64,000 nt of DNA from Tetrapyrgos nigripes (taxonomy: Eukaryota > Basidiomycota > Agaricomycetes > Agaricales > Campanellaceae): the NCBI GenBank assembly GCA_013368315.1, contig JAACJM010000057.1:248001-312000 (forward strand), given 5' to 3'. Both the position numbers and the translations under genes were made by a program. Of this stretch, positions 26,214 to 36,662 are shown in pieces. The notes beneath the pieces were generated by a model that worked only from the letters and a program-made list of their open reading frames with translations, ran no database searches and was not told where the DNA came from. Positions within the stretch are counted from its first letter, which is position 1. Each line of letters opens with the position of its first letter.

Positions 26214-26903
26214 TTATAGAGTCTTTTTCTTCTCGCTGCCAGCTTGCGAAACGATTTTGGATAGTCGAACGGCCATGTCAACCGCCATCCCGAAGGGAAT
26301 GAGAAAGAAGGGGATGTAGCTCGACAAAAGCAGTGCCTCTTGTGCGGAAGTGACTTGAGCAGCGGACTTCAGGATGAAAAAGATGCACGGGAGGGTGGTG
26401 GTAGCAGTGGAGGCGCCGTAAGCGAGCAATAGCACGTAGATACCCTTGGATCCTGTACGACATATATAAAGGTCATGTACGCGAAGATCATCATCCACAC
26501 TTACCTTTCCAAAGACCTCTCATCCCGAGTAAAAAGACTGGAAATTGGAAGAGCCTACAGGAACATTCAGGAAAAGCAGTAGAATAGGACACGTCCCAAC
26601 TTACAGTTCCACCCAAACAAAGGTCGCGAACCATACAAGCTCGTCGTTTCCTTTACCGCCCGTCATACCGCCAATGAGAGGATCTCCAGAAAATTCTAGG
26701 TACCATTTTTGCAGTTGTGAAAGTTGCGATGGTAGCAATGAAGCAGGGTATATAGCTTGAAAGTCAAGCAGCAGCGACGCAGGAATATGGGTCTGTACCG
26801 AATCAGAAACCAGATAGATTTTTAGGTAAGAATGAACCCTCACTAGAAAGAAAATAAAGTAAACAAGATCGAGAGGACGCGACGACAATGGGGCTGGGTT
26901 CAT
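26214..26903 (-). CDS. EXPERA-domain membrane protein (TMEM97/sigma-2 receptor, Ema19-like)
   Basis: A four-helix ER membrane protein of the EXPERA family, which binds sterol-type ligands and helps handle mistargeted mitochondrial precursors (yeast Ema19). TM1 is RPLDLVYFIFFLVRVHSYLK. After a lumenal segment (HIPASLLLDFQAIYP) comes TM2 (NDELVWFATFVWVEL joined to LFQFPVFLLG), then TM3 (GIYVLLLAYGASTATTTLPC) and TM4 (LLLSSYIPFFLIPFGMAVDM). The protein ends QAGSEKKKTL, a lysine-rich tail that may act as an ER retrieval signal. Two introns. It shares a 105-bp intergenic region with IWR1. Confidence 0.88.
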
Positions 26904-27008
26904 CGCGAAGAAGCCTCTTGGAGACCGAGACCGAGAACGAGCAAGAGACGCGTCCAGATTTTCAACAGGGGCGTGACTGAAATTCTATCTCGACTCTCAT
27001 CTTCCACT

Positions 27009-28257
27009 ATGCTACCACCAGAACAGCAGCAACAACAACCCTACACTATCCTTCGTATCAAACGAAAGCGTAATGAAGAACCTCTGGATGCATTAGGTTC
27101 GTGACGATCTTTTGGCGTTCTCGATGACGCCTCTCAATCCAAATTTTAGTTATCGAATCCGGTGCTCGTCGGAAGAAATCTCGCCCTTCAGCTGGCATAT
27201 TCCAGTTTGCACAGACAATAGAAGAAGGTGTTTGGGAGGACGGTGTGCAGCAAAAGCTCATCCAGGTGCGTCCCTTACCTGACTTGTATACCGCAACTTT
27301 CCTAATCAGTCCTGTTCCAGGACCAACTGGCCCGCCTTGCAAGACTGTCACAACCCGTGCCTCCACAGCCTACATCCCTTTCTCCATCGAAACCTCGACG
27401 TGAAATCAGCGACCCTAATCATCATTACACCGTTGTAGAACGCGAAACCCCAAAGACAGAAGCACCATGGCAGGCCCAACCGTAGGTCTCTTTCCGATCT
27501 CCGAAACTCTGAAACCCATAGCTTTCAAGTCCATCTGTACTTTCATCCAAGGATCTCGAAGAACAGAAAGCCAATGCCGATTTCAAGATGTATGACGCAA
27601 TACGTTCCGACGACGTTGGCAAGAATGAAGAACTAGATCCTCAGATGGAGAAACTGCTCCCTATGCTGCAAGATTATCTACGAAGTAGGTTCCTGACCTG
27701 CAGCGTGCGGAGTGATCGCTCAAAGGCATCATATCATAGCTACAGATCCAGCTCTTGCCGATTCAGTCACCAGTGCTCAAGACGATGACTATGTTTGGGA
27801 TCTGTTCTATCATGCACCTGGCTCGGCCAAGGATTGGACTCAAACCAGCACCGTCGGCACTGTGTCCGTCGTTTCTCTCTCCCAAAGCTCCAACCATCTC
27901 ACGGTTTCGTTGTCTGTATAGAGCTGGACTCCCTCCTCTCGGAACGCAGGACGACTCTGATTCGGACACGGATTCCGAAGTGGAAGACGAAGCAAATGAA
28001 GATTCAAATTGTAAGACCGTCTCATCCGTCTCACCGTGTTCCTCATACATCATGCATGCATTTTAGCTGAAGGTTACTATAAAAACGACTATCCTGATGA
28101 GGAATCTGATTCGGATTCTGATGGTTCAGAGGGTAGCGGTGAGTCGTCCTAAACCTCTGTCCCTTTCTGGTGCTCATCATCATCTTTTTCAGGCTCTTAC
28201 CACGATGGTTCCGACATTGACGACTACGATGATGGATCTGACCATGAGTGGAGGTGA
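27009..28257 (+). CDS. IWR1: RNA polymerase II nuclear import factor Iwr1 (SLC7A6OS homologue)
   Basis: Iwr1 binds assembled RNA polymerase II and carries it into the nucleus. The N-terminus has the family pattern PYTILRIKRKRNEEPLDAL, then ARRKKSRPS (basic, a plausible bipartite nuclear localisation signal) and IFQFAQTIEEGVWED. The central exons give KMYDAIRSDDV and LLPMLQDYLR. The core Iwr1 motif DDDYVWDLFYHA lies around residue 200. The tail is very acidic: DDSDSDTDSEVEDEANEDSN, then EGYYKNDYPDEESDSDSDG, ending DDYDDGSDHEWR. Six introns. Divergent from TMEM97 (105 bp) and convergent with the histidine-phosphatase-like gene. Confidence 0.92.
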
Positions 28258-28503
28258 AAAGACACCTGAAAGCATCAAGGACTACATATAGGATTCAGTT
28301 ATATGCATTACAGGTTCACTCATTTTACAGTGTACATAGACAAGGCAGAATATATCATTTTTTGGACATAGATTTGTCCTTTCCTTCCAGTCATTGCAGA
28401 AGTCGTACAAATATCCGTCATGCCTTGCATCAGTCATCACTCAAGCCTTCGCGTCACCGGAAGAGGGCTAGAAAGATGGATCGCCTTTTCAGTCATCATT
28501 ACA

Positions 28504-30651
28504 TCAACAGTCTAGCTGGATACACACCTCTGACGTGATACCTCCTCTTCCTCTTTGACGAGACCTCCCTCGTCCGATGGTCAAGAATCCAAGGAAGAAC
28601 ATAACACCAAGCATGCACAGAACCACGAAGAGTGTAAGACCAGCTCCCAAGAACCCAGCACCAACTGGGCTGATCGGCTGGTGAACAGCAGCTGCCGCCC
28701 GACCTTGTGCATTGGCAGCACTGATAGCATCACATCCACGGCTATTGGTGTTACCGCAAATAGTACACCATTCTGAAGTCGAGTTGATCGCATTGGGCTA
28801 CGTTTTCGAGGACTCTGTCAATGGATACCTTGACTGTAAGTAGTCAAAACTCCTTACCGTCATAAAGTCCACGAAAGAAGAGAGTTTAACGTCTCCAGTC
28901 GTGTTCATAAAGTTGTAAGTCGTGAAATCAGGCTCCTCCGTTCCGTTTTTGAACTTGAAGCGTAGGACGGGTTCACTGCCGTCAGATGGTTGACGGACTT
29001 CGAGGGCAACTGCTGCAGCGTAGTTGACTATAACACGGTTAAGCCGCACATCCTGGGGCAAGAACTTGAAAACAACTGACCAATGCCAGCAAGTGAACTA
29101 TTCATGCTTGCTACTCCCTACAAAAGTGGATGAACGAATTGAGCAGTTGATACGTATATATGGGTGCTTTGACTAACTGTCATGTTGAATAAGGACAGGA
29201 AGGGTTTGTACGAGATTGATTGGTAGACTAATTTGACGGGCTGGGAAGCGTTCTTGATGTCAGCGAGACCATTGAGAACTGAGGGAAGCGCTGCTCGGAA
29301 GGGCACTGTAGGATGTTGGGGGCGTTCTCAGCAAAGTGAGTCTGGGACGATAATCGTTGAAGACTTACTGTTGCCAATACCCGCAACATCGGGGTCAGTG
29401 AAGACACCGTATTCGTGGTAGTTGGCGAGGTCTCGAGCCTGTCTGAGGAATGTATCCGGAAGAGCTTGGTGGAAGCGAGCGTTGTGGATGTTTTGGACGT
29501 TGATGAAGTCGAAGATCTGTTGTAGTACAATGATAAGGAATTTTGGAATAGGGCAGGATAGGATAGGAAGATGGATCTTACATTAAACTAGAAGAGATGC
29601 GGGTGAGTATAGGAAGTCCAACGATATGGTGGCAACTCACCATGTTCTGAAGAGTCACTGGCCTTCCATCAAGATACTGAGGGAGCTGGTTCAAGAAAGA
29701 AGAGCTTTCGTTCGCTTTCTTCTGGAATTCTGATGAGTTGTAGAATGCCTGCGTGGACTTGTCGAAGGCCTACAGAGATGCGAAGCGGGCCAATAGATAA
29801 GTAAATATGTCGACTCAACCGAGTCGACAGTACCTACCGGACATTGAGTCCAACCCTCGAGGGAAATATCGTTGTCGGTGTCCACTGATTCAACTGTACA
29901 GCGCTGTCAGTAAAAGTCATATCCCGAACAAGGTAACGACGACTTACTGGGAATGTACTAGAAACAAATGCAACGGTTGAGCACTTTTCACTTTGTCAAA
30001 GCAAGAAAGATATAACAAACCTGATATCCATCCAAAGGAGCCGTAACAGTCGTCCCATTAGCCAATGTGGTGGAGTCGTTGGAATTGGAGGGGAACAGTC
30101 CTTGAAGGAGAGCCATCGCGGATTTCTGATCGTCGCATAGACATTAGAAGAAAAAAACTGACTTCTTTTTTTTTTCACTACGTACGAAAATCACACCTCC
30201 CTCGTCGCCAGCATCAGCGCGTACTAGAATGATAAAGATGCGTTAGGGAACATTCCGAGGACATGACTTGAAAGACTGAAACAAGGGCCCTACCTATGAG
30301 CTGAGTCGAATTCGCGATAGTGCTGTTAATCCCAGAGATAACCGACGGAGAAGAAGAGTCGAGGTAGATGCTACGCAGGAGCTGGCCAAGTTGAAATTCT
30401 TGTTTCTAGATTTTCAGAGACACGGCAACCATCAGCTTGAGAGGATGACTCAGGCATCATTGAAAGGTTCACCTCTCCGAGTGGTGTAATCTCTGTATCA
30501 GTAGCGGAATACGTATTGGGATCCTGGTAGAAGCCTGACGAAGACGGCACGTTTCAGTCTTCTCTTATCAGACTCTTACAGAGCACTTACCTTGACGATC
30601 ACCGTGCCTTGCTAGGATGACTACTCCCAAGACAGTGCTGTTGTCGGACAT
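28504..30651 (-). CDS. Histidine-phosphatase-fold protein with C-terminal membrane anchor, probable pseudo-enzyme
   Basis: It belongs to the histidine phosphatase (phosphoglycerate-mutase-like) superfamily. The start gives MSDNSTVLGVVILARHGDRQ, with the nucleophile motif RHG. Later blocks are DTEITPLGEQEFQLGQLLRS, TQLIVRADAGDEGGVIFKSA (normally RAS/RT), FDFINVQNIHNARFHQALPD and NYHEYGVFTDPDVAGIGN. The second catalytic motif, usually HD, is replaced by YK in VYQSISYKPFLSLFNMTG, so the proton donor seems absent. After EWCTICGNTNSRGCD there is one membrane helix (GAGFLGAGLTLFVVLCMLGV) and an Arg-rich tail. Many N-glycosylation sequons fit an extracytosolic domain. Eight or more introns. Catalysis is therefore doubtful; binding or adhesion is possible. 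Confidence 0.82.
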
Positions 30652-31529
30652 GATTACGGTCGAAGAACAAACACTTTCGTAAGGGCCAAAGGCTCAGAGG
30701 GAGGGCAGCAAGGACCTCAGAAGAAGACATATCGTCCATATGTGTTGCTTTTATGCTTTTCCGGCGCCGGCGAACCGTGGCGTCAGTGAACGTCGAGGAG
30801 CGCTTGGCACGTGTGCCTGGTCACGTAAGGTTCTATGATATCTGCCAATGTCCACCTCTTGCCAGACTGTTGTTGGCTGGAGCTTTCAGTTCGTATTGGT
30901 ACCTCCTAATCGATCATCATGTGCTAGTAGGTTGGCAGATTGACACCGTAAACAGTTTTTTTTTGGCCGTTGGCAGTGCGTTCGCCGGTCTCTACTTCCG
31001 CGGATGACCTTGGTAAGTTTCAAATTTGGATCTGCTTCTCAAGATATTCCATTGATAGAAGTGCTAGCTTTCTAATCAGAGAACAAATTTCGAAAGAAGT
31101 TCCCAAACAATCAGCGAATGATGTCGCATCCATCTAGTGCGAAAATCACTCGACCCGGACTTGCTCCAAAAACCCCGGTCTAAACGCGGGCTATACTACC
31201 GCCTTTCTCTACCGCACATAAATCCAGCACTTCTGTATCCCTTTTGTGGGAGGTCACAAGAATATTATTGCGATTAAGGAGGTGTCCTACGAGGTATTGA
31301 AGGGGGAGTAGTGTGCTTTATTCGGATGGATTTATGCGAGCTTGAGAACACTCCAGGCGACTCGGGACGGTATCTTGAGGACGATGTTCGCTCTGCTTCC
31401 TGTAGATAATCGATGATCAACGCACTGTGGTCGAGTTATTCGGCCCTGGTAATGTACATAGTTGGTTCTATAATGATATTGGCACACATAACATTAGTTC
31501 TTCTCTCCTCTGCATTTTGACTAGGCATC
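30652..31529. other. Intergenic region (880 bp)
   Basis: This lies upstream of the histidine-phosphatase-like gene and downstream of the oxidoreductase stop. Open frames at 30753-31007 and 31427-31786 show no domain; part of the latter is antisense to the oxidoreductase end. No RNA gene recognised. Confidence 0.45.
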
Positions 31530-33112
31530 TCAAGCAGTCACTTTCTCCACACCAGGAGGGAAGACATATCCTCCTTGTCGGCGGACCTAGATGTACTCGT
31601 TTAGTCTTTCCCGCAAAGGAGGACAAGGTAACGAACCTCGTCAAAGATCTCCATCTCAGTCAAGCATTTTATATGACCCCACAAGTCGCTTTCCAGCTTC
31701 CCATCACGAACAGATCGAGCAACTTCGTCAGCTTGGAAGTGCATACCACTTTTTGGTTAAAAAGTCAGCTCTTGGCCGAATATTGATATTTGCAGTAAGG
31801 ACACACGTACCGTCCCACATACTCAAATATCCTTGTTTCCTCTTTAACAACTTTACCTTTCTCCAGATACTGCACCGTAAACGACTGTGGACAGTACAGC
31901 GGTGCCGCAATCTTGATGATACCCTTTTCATAACGAATAGTAGCACCAGGATCAATACCAGTTGTGTTCATACTGCAGCTAAGAATAGCTTGGGCAGAAA
32001 GATTCGCTTCAGTAAAGTTGAGCGTGAAGGTGGTGTCGCGGTCAACGCCTGTTATCGGGGTTTTGAGCATAGCACCCGTGATAGCTGGTTTGGAATGTTT
32101 GTTGTCTGGGTGTTCGAAGAGAGCCATGATAGCCTGAATAGATGAAGTAGGATCAGGACAAGTCAGTCAAGAAGATGGGCCAGAAGTACACACCCAGACT
32201 AGAGGATATGGTCCTCTATAGAACGCCATGTCAGTCCAAAGACCAAAAAGCATTAGAAAAAACGGCTCACAAGTCCAACAAGGGCCACCACCCAATTTTG
32301 GGTCCAGCATACGGTGCGTCTTCGGGAGATCTATGTTGCAGTTAGTACTTGAAACGCAGCTCACAACTCCGATACTCACTCTTAATTCCGAAATCCACTG
32401 ATAAATCTGCATGCATGACAGTAGGAGCACCCAAAACACCACTTTCAGCTATCTTCTTGAACTCCAGGCTAAGAGGATGAAATCTCGTCCACATAGCCTC
32501 CATGAAGAATACGTTATTTTCTTTGGCGGCGGCTACCAAAGCACGGACTTCATGTGCGTTGGCTGTGACAGGTTTTTCACAGAGGACGTGCTTCTTGGCT
32601 TTGATCGCGTCCATGGAATTCTCATAGTGTAGAGTATGAGGAGTAGCTGCAAAGGAATGAGGACTTTGTCGACTTGGAACGCGTACAGACTGACCGACAT
32701 AGATGACATCAACATTCTGAAATGCAAACCTATTATGAGCAACACAACATGATGGATGATAAATCATTGCCAACCTTGTCCGCATACACTTCAGCATAGC
32801 TTCCATATGCTTTGGTAGATTTGTCTTTTATAACGGAATCGATGAATTCTTGGGCTTTCGCGGTATCGCGAGAGCCAACTGCTGTAACTTTATGGACGAC
32901 ATCGTTGACACCACGACTGTAGCAATGCATAAGCCTCTCCCAAGATATAGAGCTGATGAACAACTTACGTTTTGGGATCAACGAGCAAGTCCTGCAAGTT
33001 GGTGAGTAATCTACAGGAAGAAAGCAACAATTTGAAATTTGACCTTGACAAAGGTTGTAGCGATTGCAGCAGTGGAAATGATTCCCCAGCGAAATACAAG
33101 AGGTTCAGACAT
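31530..33112 (-). CDS. Gfo/Idh/MocA oxidoreductase (dihydrodiol / D-xylose dehydrogenase-like)
   Basis: An NADP-dependent sugar or diol dehydrogenase. The first exon gives MSEPLVFRWGIISTAAIATT then FVK, splicing to DLLVDPKT. The Rossmann part includes VTAVGSRDTAKAQEFIDSVI and KAYGSYAEVYADKNVDVIYV. The catalytic lysine is in KKHVLCEKPVTANAHE. The C-terminal substrate domain has FFMEAMWTRFHPLSLEFKKI, DLPKTHRMLDPKLGGGALLD and GGGWHFQADEVAR. The last exon is recovered by splicing EIFDEV to RRQGGYVFPPGVEKVTA, which sets the stop at 31530. This pattern matches trans-1,2-dihydrobenzene-1,2-diol dehydrogenases and fungal NADP D-xylose dehydrogenases, and the two cannot be separated here. Six or more introns. 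Divergent from the OHCU-decarboxylase gene (107 bp). Confidence 0.92.
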
Positions 33113-33219
33113 GATGATGGCGGCAGAAGAAAAGATCTTCTATTTCCACACAAGTCCTGATTGCAGACATGGTCGACGTTGACCACGGCGGACCGTATTG
33201 ACGTCATTCTGACCGCCAC

Positions 33220-33834
33220 ATGCTGCCTTCCCTAGACGCCGTCATCAACAGTGCACCTTCTGATCCCAATTCTCCTCTTTCTTTGACGCTCTCTACTCTT
33301 TTTGAATCCTCGTCGATCCTTCAGAACAAACTTGTACCCCAGCTGCACGATGTGCTGCAGTCATCCAATCCACCTATTTCCACATACGCCCAGCTCATAG
33401 ATCTCGCAATCGACCAGTTATCCACATGGGACCACGAATCGCAGTCTAAATTTATCTCGGGTCATCCTCGTATAGGCGAGACCAAAAATCTTTCCAAGCT
33501 CAGCGCAAAGGAACAGAACGCGACCCCATCTGCCGCCGGTACCACTCCCCCAGAAGTACTCGCTCGTTTAGCCCATCTCAATGGGTGTTATGAGAAGCGA
33601 TATCCTGGGCTCGTGTACATCATATTCGTCAATGGAAGGAGTCGAGCTGCCGTCGCTGAGATCATGGAGGCTCAGCTGGGATTGGAACATTCCTTATCTC
33701 CAGACACACCTGCCGTGGACAGTATCGAACCCGTACAAGTTGGAGGAGAAGATTGGACGTCTGAGCTCAACAGAGCGGTGAGGGATGTGAGTCTGATAGC
33801 CAAAAGTCGGCTGAAGGCACTTGGGGTAGAATAA
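33220..33834 (+). CDS. OHCU decarboxylase-like protein (ureide pathway)
   Basis: Single exon, 204 residues. OHCU decarboxylase converts the uricase-derived intermediate to S-allantoin. Diagnostic features are the GHPRIGE motif (near residue 87), whose His is the catalytic residue, an LSKLSAKEQNAT stretch, and LARLAHLNGCYEKRYPGLVY then FVNGRSRAAV, which matches the family Y-x-x-K-F/Y-G-F-x-F pattern. The C-terminus WTSELNRAVRDVSLIAKSRL is also typical of fungal members. No peroxisomal targeting signal is evident at the end (KALGVE). It shares a short divergent promoter with the Gfo/Idh/MocA gene. Confidence 0.88.
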   Translation: MLPSLDAVINSAPSDPNSPLSLTLSTLFESSSILQNKLVPQLHDVLQSSNPPISTYAQLIDLAIDQLSTWDHESQSKFISGHPRIGETKNLSKLSAKEQNATPSAAGTTPPEVLARLAHLNGCYEKRYPGLVYIIFVNGRSRAAVAEIMEAQLGLEHSLSPDTPAVDSIEPVQVGGEDWTSELNRAVRDVSLIAKSRLKALGVE

Positions 33835-34091
33835 AATGAAGCGGTACATTTTCGTTGCATTATCGATATCAAACTGTTGAACAAGTTAAAGGCTGGTACT
33901 ACACTGTACAGGCACATACAGTGTTCGCTGGAATAGAAATGTGTTACTTATAAGTTAAATCCTGTCCATCCAATCAAACAACCATTCCTTCGTGGTCACG
34001 ATACAACAGCTTCTTGGCAAAAAGCATTACCACTCAGGCGCTGTGCTCTGCGCTGAACAAGGCTTTAGGAACCTTTGCAGTCATTCACGAA

Positions 34092-34821
34092 TCAACGGCT
34101 CACCTGTTCTACAAGTTTTTTCCTTCTCTCCCATTCATCATGCGGCTTCAGCTTGCAATCGAGGTTTATAAAGATGCCATCAAACACAAACTGTTCCACC
34201 ACTGGGATCTCCTCTTCTTTCTCTGGCTGTTGTTCTGTCGAAGCCGAAGCCGTCTCTGTCTGCTCGCGGGATCTCCGAATTCGTTCTCGAATTTCTTCCA
34301 GACGTTTTCGATACAGTTCTTCTTGTCGCCGTGCCCATGCTGCCCTTTCCTTCATTACACGTTCCACATTTTGTGAAAGTTCTGAAAGCTCCGACGAAAG
34401 TTCTGAAGTCGACCGTCTTGAGAAAGGAGTTCTAGTGAAGCCCATGCGAAAGTCGTATGCCTTGTAGTACAGAATGAGAATAATAGCGTCTCAAAAAACG
34501 TAATAAACTTACCCTTCGCTTCAACGGGTCGCTGAGAGTTTCGAAGGACTCGTAGACCTGTAAAAACGTGTTAAGCGAATAGACAATTTAATTCCTTTGT
34601 ACTTACCAGATGAAACTTTTTCTCGGCTTCCTTTTTCTCTTCCTCTCCTGCTGAAGGATCTAGCTTGTCAGGGTGAGTTTCGAGTGCCTTCTGTTTGTAA
34701 GCATGGCGGACTGGAATCATTGGAATAAGTGCTGGTTTCATGTCAAAAACGAAGAAAACATACTATCATCTGTAGAAGCAGTGACTGGGACGCCCAGGAT
34801 CTCATAAAAAGAAGGATCCAT
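34092..34821 (-). CDS. J-domain protein with coiled-coil C-terminus
   Basis: A small Hsp70 co-chaperone. The first exon MDPSFYEILGVPVTASTDD joins VRHAYKQKALETHPDKLDPS, containing the HPD motif, then KKFHLVYESFETLSDPLKRR with AYDF. The C-terminal exon (from 34445) is a charged helix, SQNVERVMKERAAWARRQEE and RKRLEEIRERIRRSREQT, followed by acidic residues. No Gly/Phe or zinc-binding region, so it is a class C J-protein; the client is unknown. Three introns. Its start lies 144 bp from the CDK7-like start. Confidence 0.88.
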
Positions 34822-34965
34822 AGGGACTCATAAGAAAGTTGAACTTCGGAGTCTACGGACCGACCGTCTGTAATAATTCTGATGTCACATGCTCGCGTAC
34901 GACTCAGATGCCATTGGGCATCCTCGTGGCCACCGTTGTCACAGCAAAGTCAATCCTCGCAGTAG

Positions 34966-36340
34966 ATGGACGCTGTCGAGCGCGAGAACGCTGACAGACA
35001 GAAGCGTTGGGCAAAGGAGCAGAAAGTCGGTGAAGGAACGTATGCAGTTGTCTACAGAGGTTCGTCGCAATACCGCTTTGACTAGAAACTCCATTAAAAA
35101 CCTACTACAGGAAGGGAGGTGGCCACCAATCGTAAAATTGCTATCAAGAAGATAAAGGTCGGACAGTTCAAAGATGGTCTCGACATGTCGGCCATTCGTG
35201 AAGTGAAATACCTGCGCGAACTGAAGCATCAAAATGTGATAGAGGTGCGTTGCAGAATAGATCGTCTTTCCTGTATTCGCTAACTGGCTGTAATGTAGCT
35301 GCTAGACGTCTTTTCCTCAAAGACAAATCTCAACCTCGTTCTTGAATTCCTCGATTCAGACTTGGAGATGATCATCAAAGACAGGTCGTTAGTCTTCCTG
35401 CCTGCGGATATAAAGAGCTGGATGGCAATGACCTTTCGTGGATTGGAGTTTTGTCACCGAAATCATATTCTGCATCGAGTTCGTCTCTTGACAATGATTC
35501 CATACATTGACCAACGTAACGAACTGTAGGATCTCAAACCCAACAATCTCCTCACAGCTGCGGATGGTCAGCTCAAACTCGCCGACTTTGGGCTTGCTCG
35601 CGACTTTGCAGACCCTGGCCATAAGATGACTTGTCAAGTCATCACTAGGTGCGTGCTTGCCTTCTTTCCCTAATCTTTGTCTTATAAATAACAGATGGTA
35701 CCGCCCACCCGAACTCCTCCTCAACGCCCGATACTACGGTTCAGCCGTCGACATCTGGTCTGTCGGATGCATATTCGCAGAACTGATGTTACGCATCCCA
35801 TATCTCGCTGGAGACAGCGATATAAACCAACTCGACACCATCTTTCGAGCACTCGGTACCCCGACAGAACAGGAATGGCCTGGCCATACCAAGTTGCCAA
35901 ATTGGCATCAGCCTAGTACGACTTATCCCAAGACACCTCTGCGTGATCTTTTTACAGCTGCTTCAGCTGATGCGCTGAACCTACTGGGCAAGTGTCTCGT
36001 ATATGAGCCGAGAAAACGGATAAGTGCTTTAGAGGTAGGGCTGCTGGTACTTGTTGTATTCGGTCACTTATCATATTGCTTGCAGGCACTCAAACACCCT
36101 TACTTTTTCGCCATTCCTTTCCCTTCACATCCTTCCAAACTCCCTAAATGTGCTGCTCAAGTAGCCGTCAGAGCTGCAGAAGATGCAGAACAAGCAAATA
36201 TTGACCAAAATTCGACTGGACCGGGTGTTAGAGCCGCAGAACCTGGGAGTAGGAAACGTAAACTCAATTCACCAGAGGAATTCAGGGCTCGTTCCATTGC
36301 TCGCAGGCTCGATTTTGCCAAGCAGGCCAACAGTCCATAG
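34966..36340 (+). CDS. Cyclin-dependent kinase of the CDK7/Kin28 type
   Basis: The CDK7 group is the kinase of TFIIH, phosphorylating the RNA polymerase II CTD and activating other CDKs. The protein starts [20 protein letters not shown]; the glycine loop is [12 protein letters not shown], the ATP lysine is in [11 protein letters not shown], and the C-helix is [18 protein letters not shown] in place of PSTAIRE. The catalytic loop HRDLKPNN is split by an intron after HR. DFG is in [11 protein letters not shown] and the T-loop reads [20 protein letters not shown]. The remaining core includes [19 protein letters not shown] and [11 protein letters not shown]. The C-terminal extension is basic ([20 protein letters not shown]), which may direct nuclear import. 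Seven introns. Divergent from the J-protein gene. Confidence 0.9.
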
Positions 36341-36662
36341 CTCCATTGACTCTTTAGGCTTTAAAGCTTTAACTTTAGCTTTCGATATATGTATGCTACG
36401 CTTTTAAGAAGGCGGTAGCTCATTGTGTATTTCTAAGCTATCTTGTAGTCTTTGAATAAGTATGTGTGTAAGATGTACAGATATGAATGATGATTGGAAT
36501 GGAATGGAAAAGCAAAACCTGAGAGTACGGGAAGGAAATAAGCTTGTGAGTGAGATAACGGGACACAACAAAATAAGAAAGTAATGATAAAAGAGAAGAA
36601 AAAAAGACGAGAGACCGTGCATGTATGACGTTCACCGAGGAGCATCGCATATAGTACATTTA
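36341..36662. other. Convergent intergenic region (CDK7-like / nucleoporin)
   Basis: About 320 bp between two stops, A-rich on the + strand from 36480 to 36610. Frames here on the minus strand are compositional. Likely two 3' UTRs. Confidence 0.5.
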
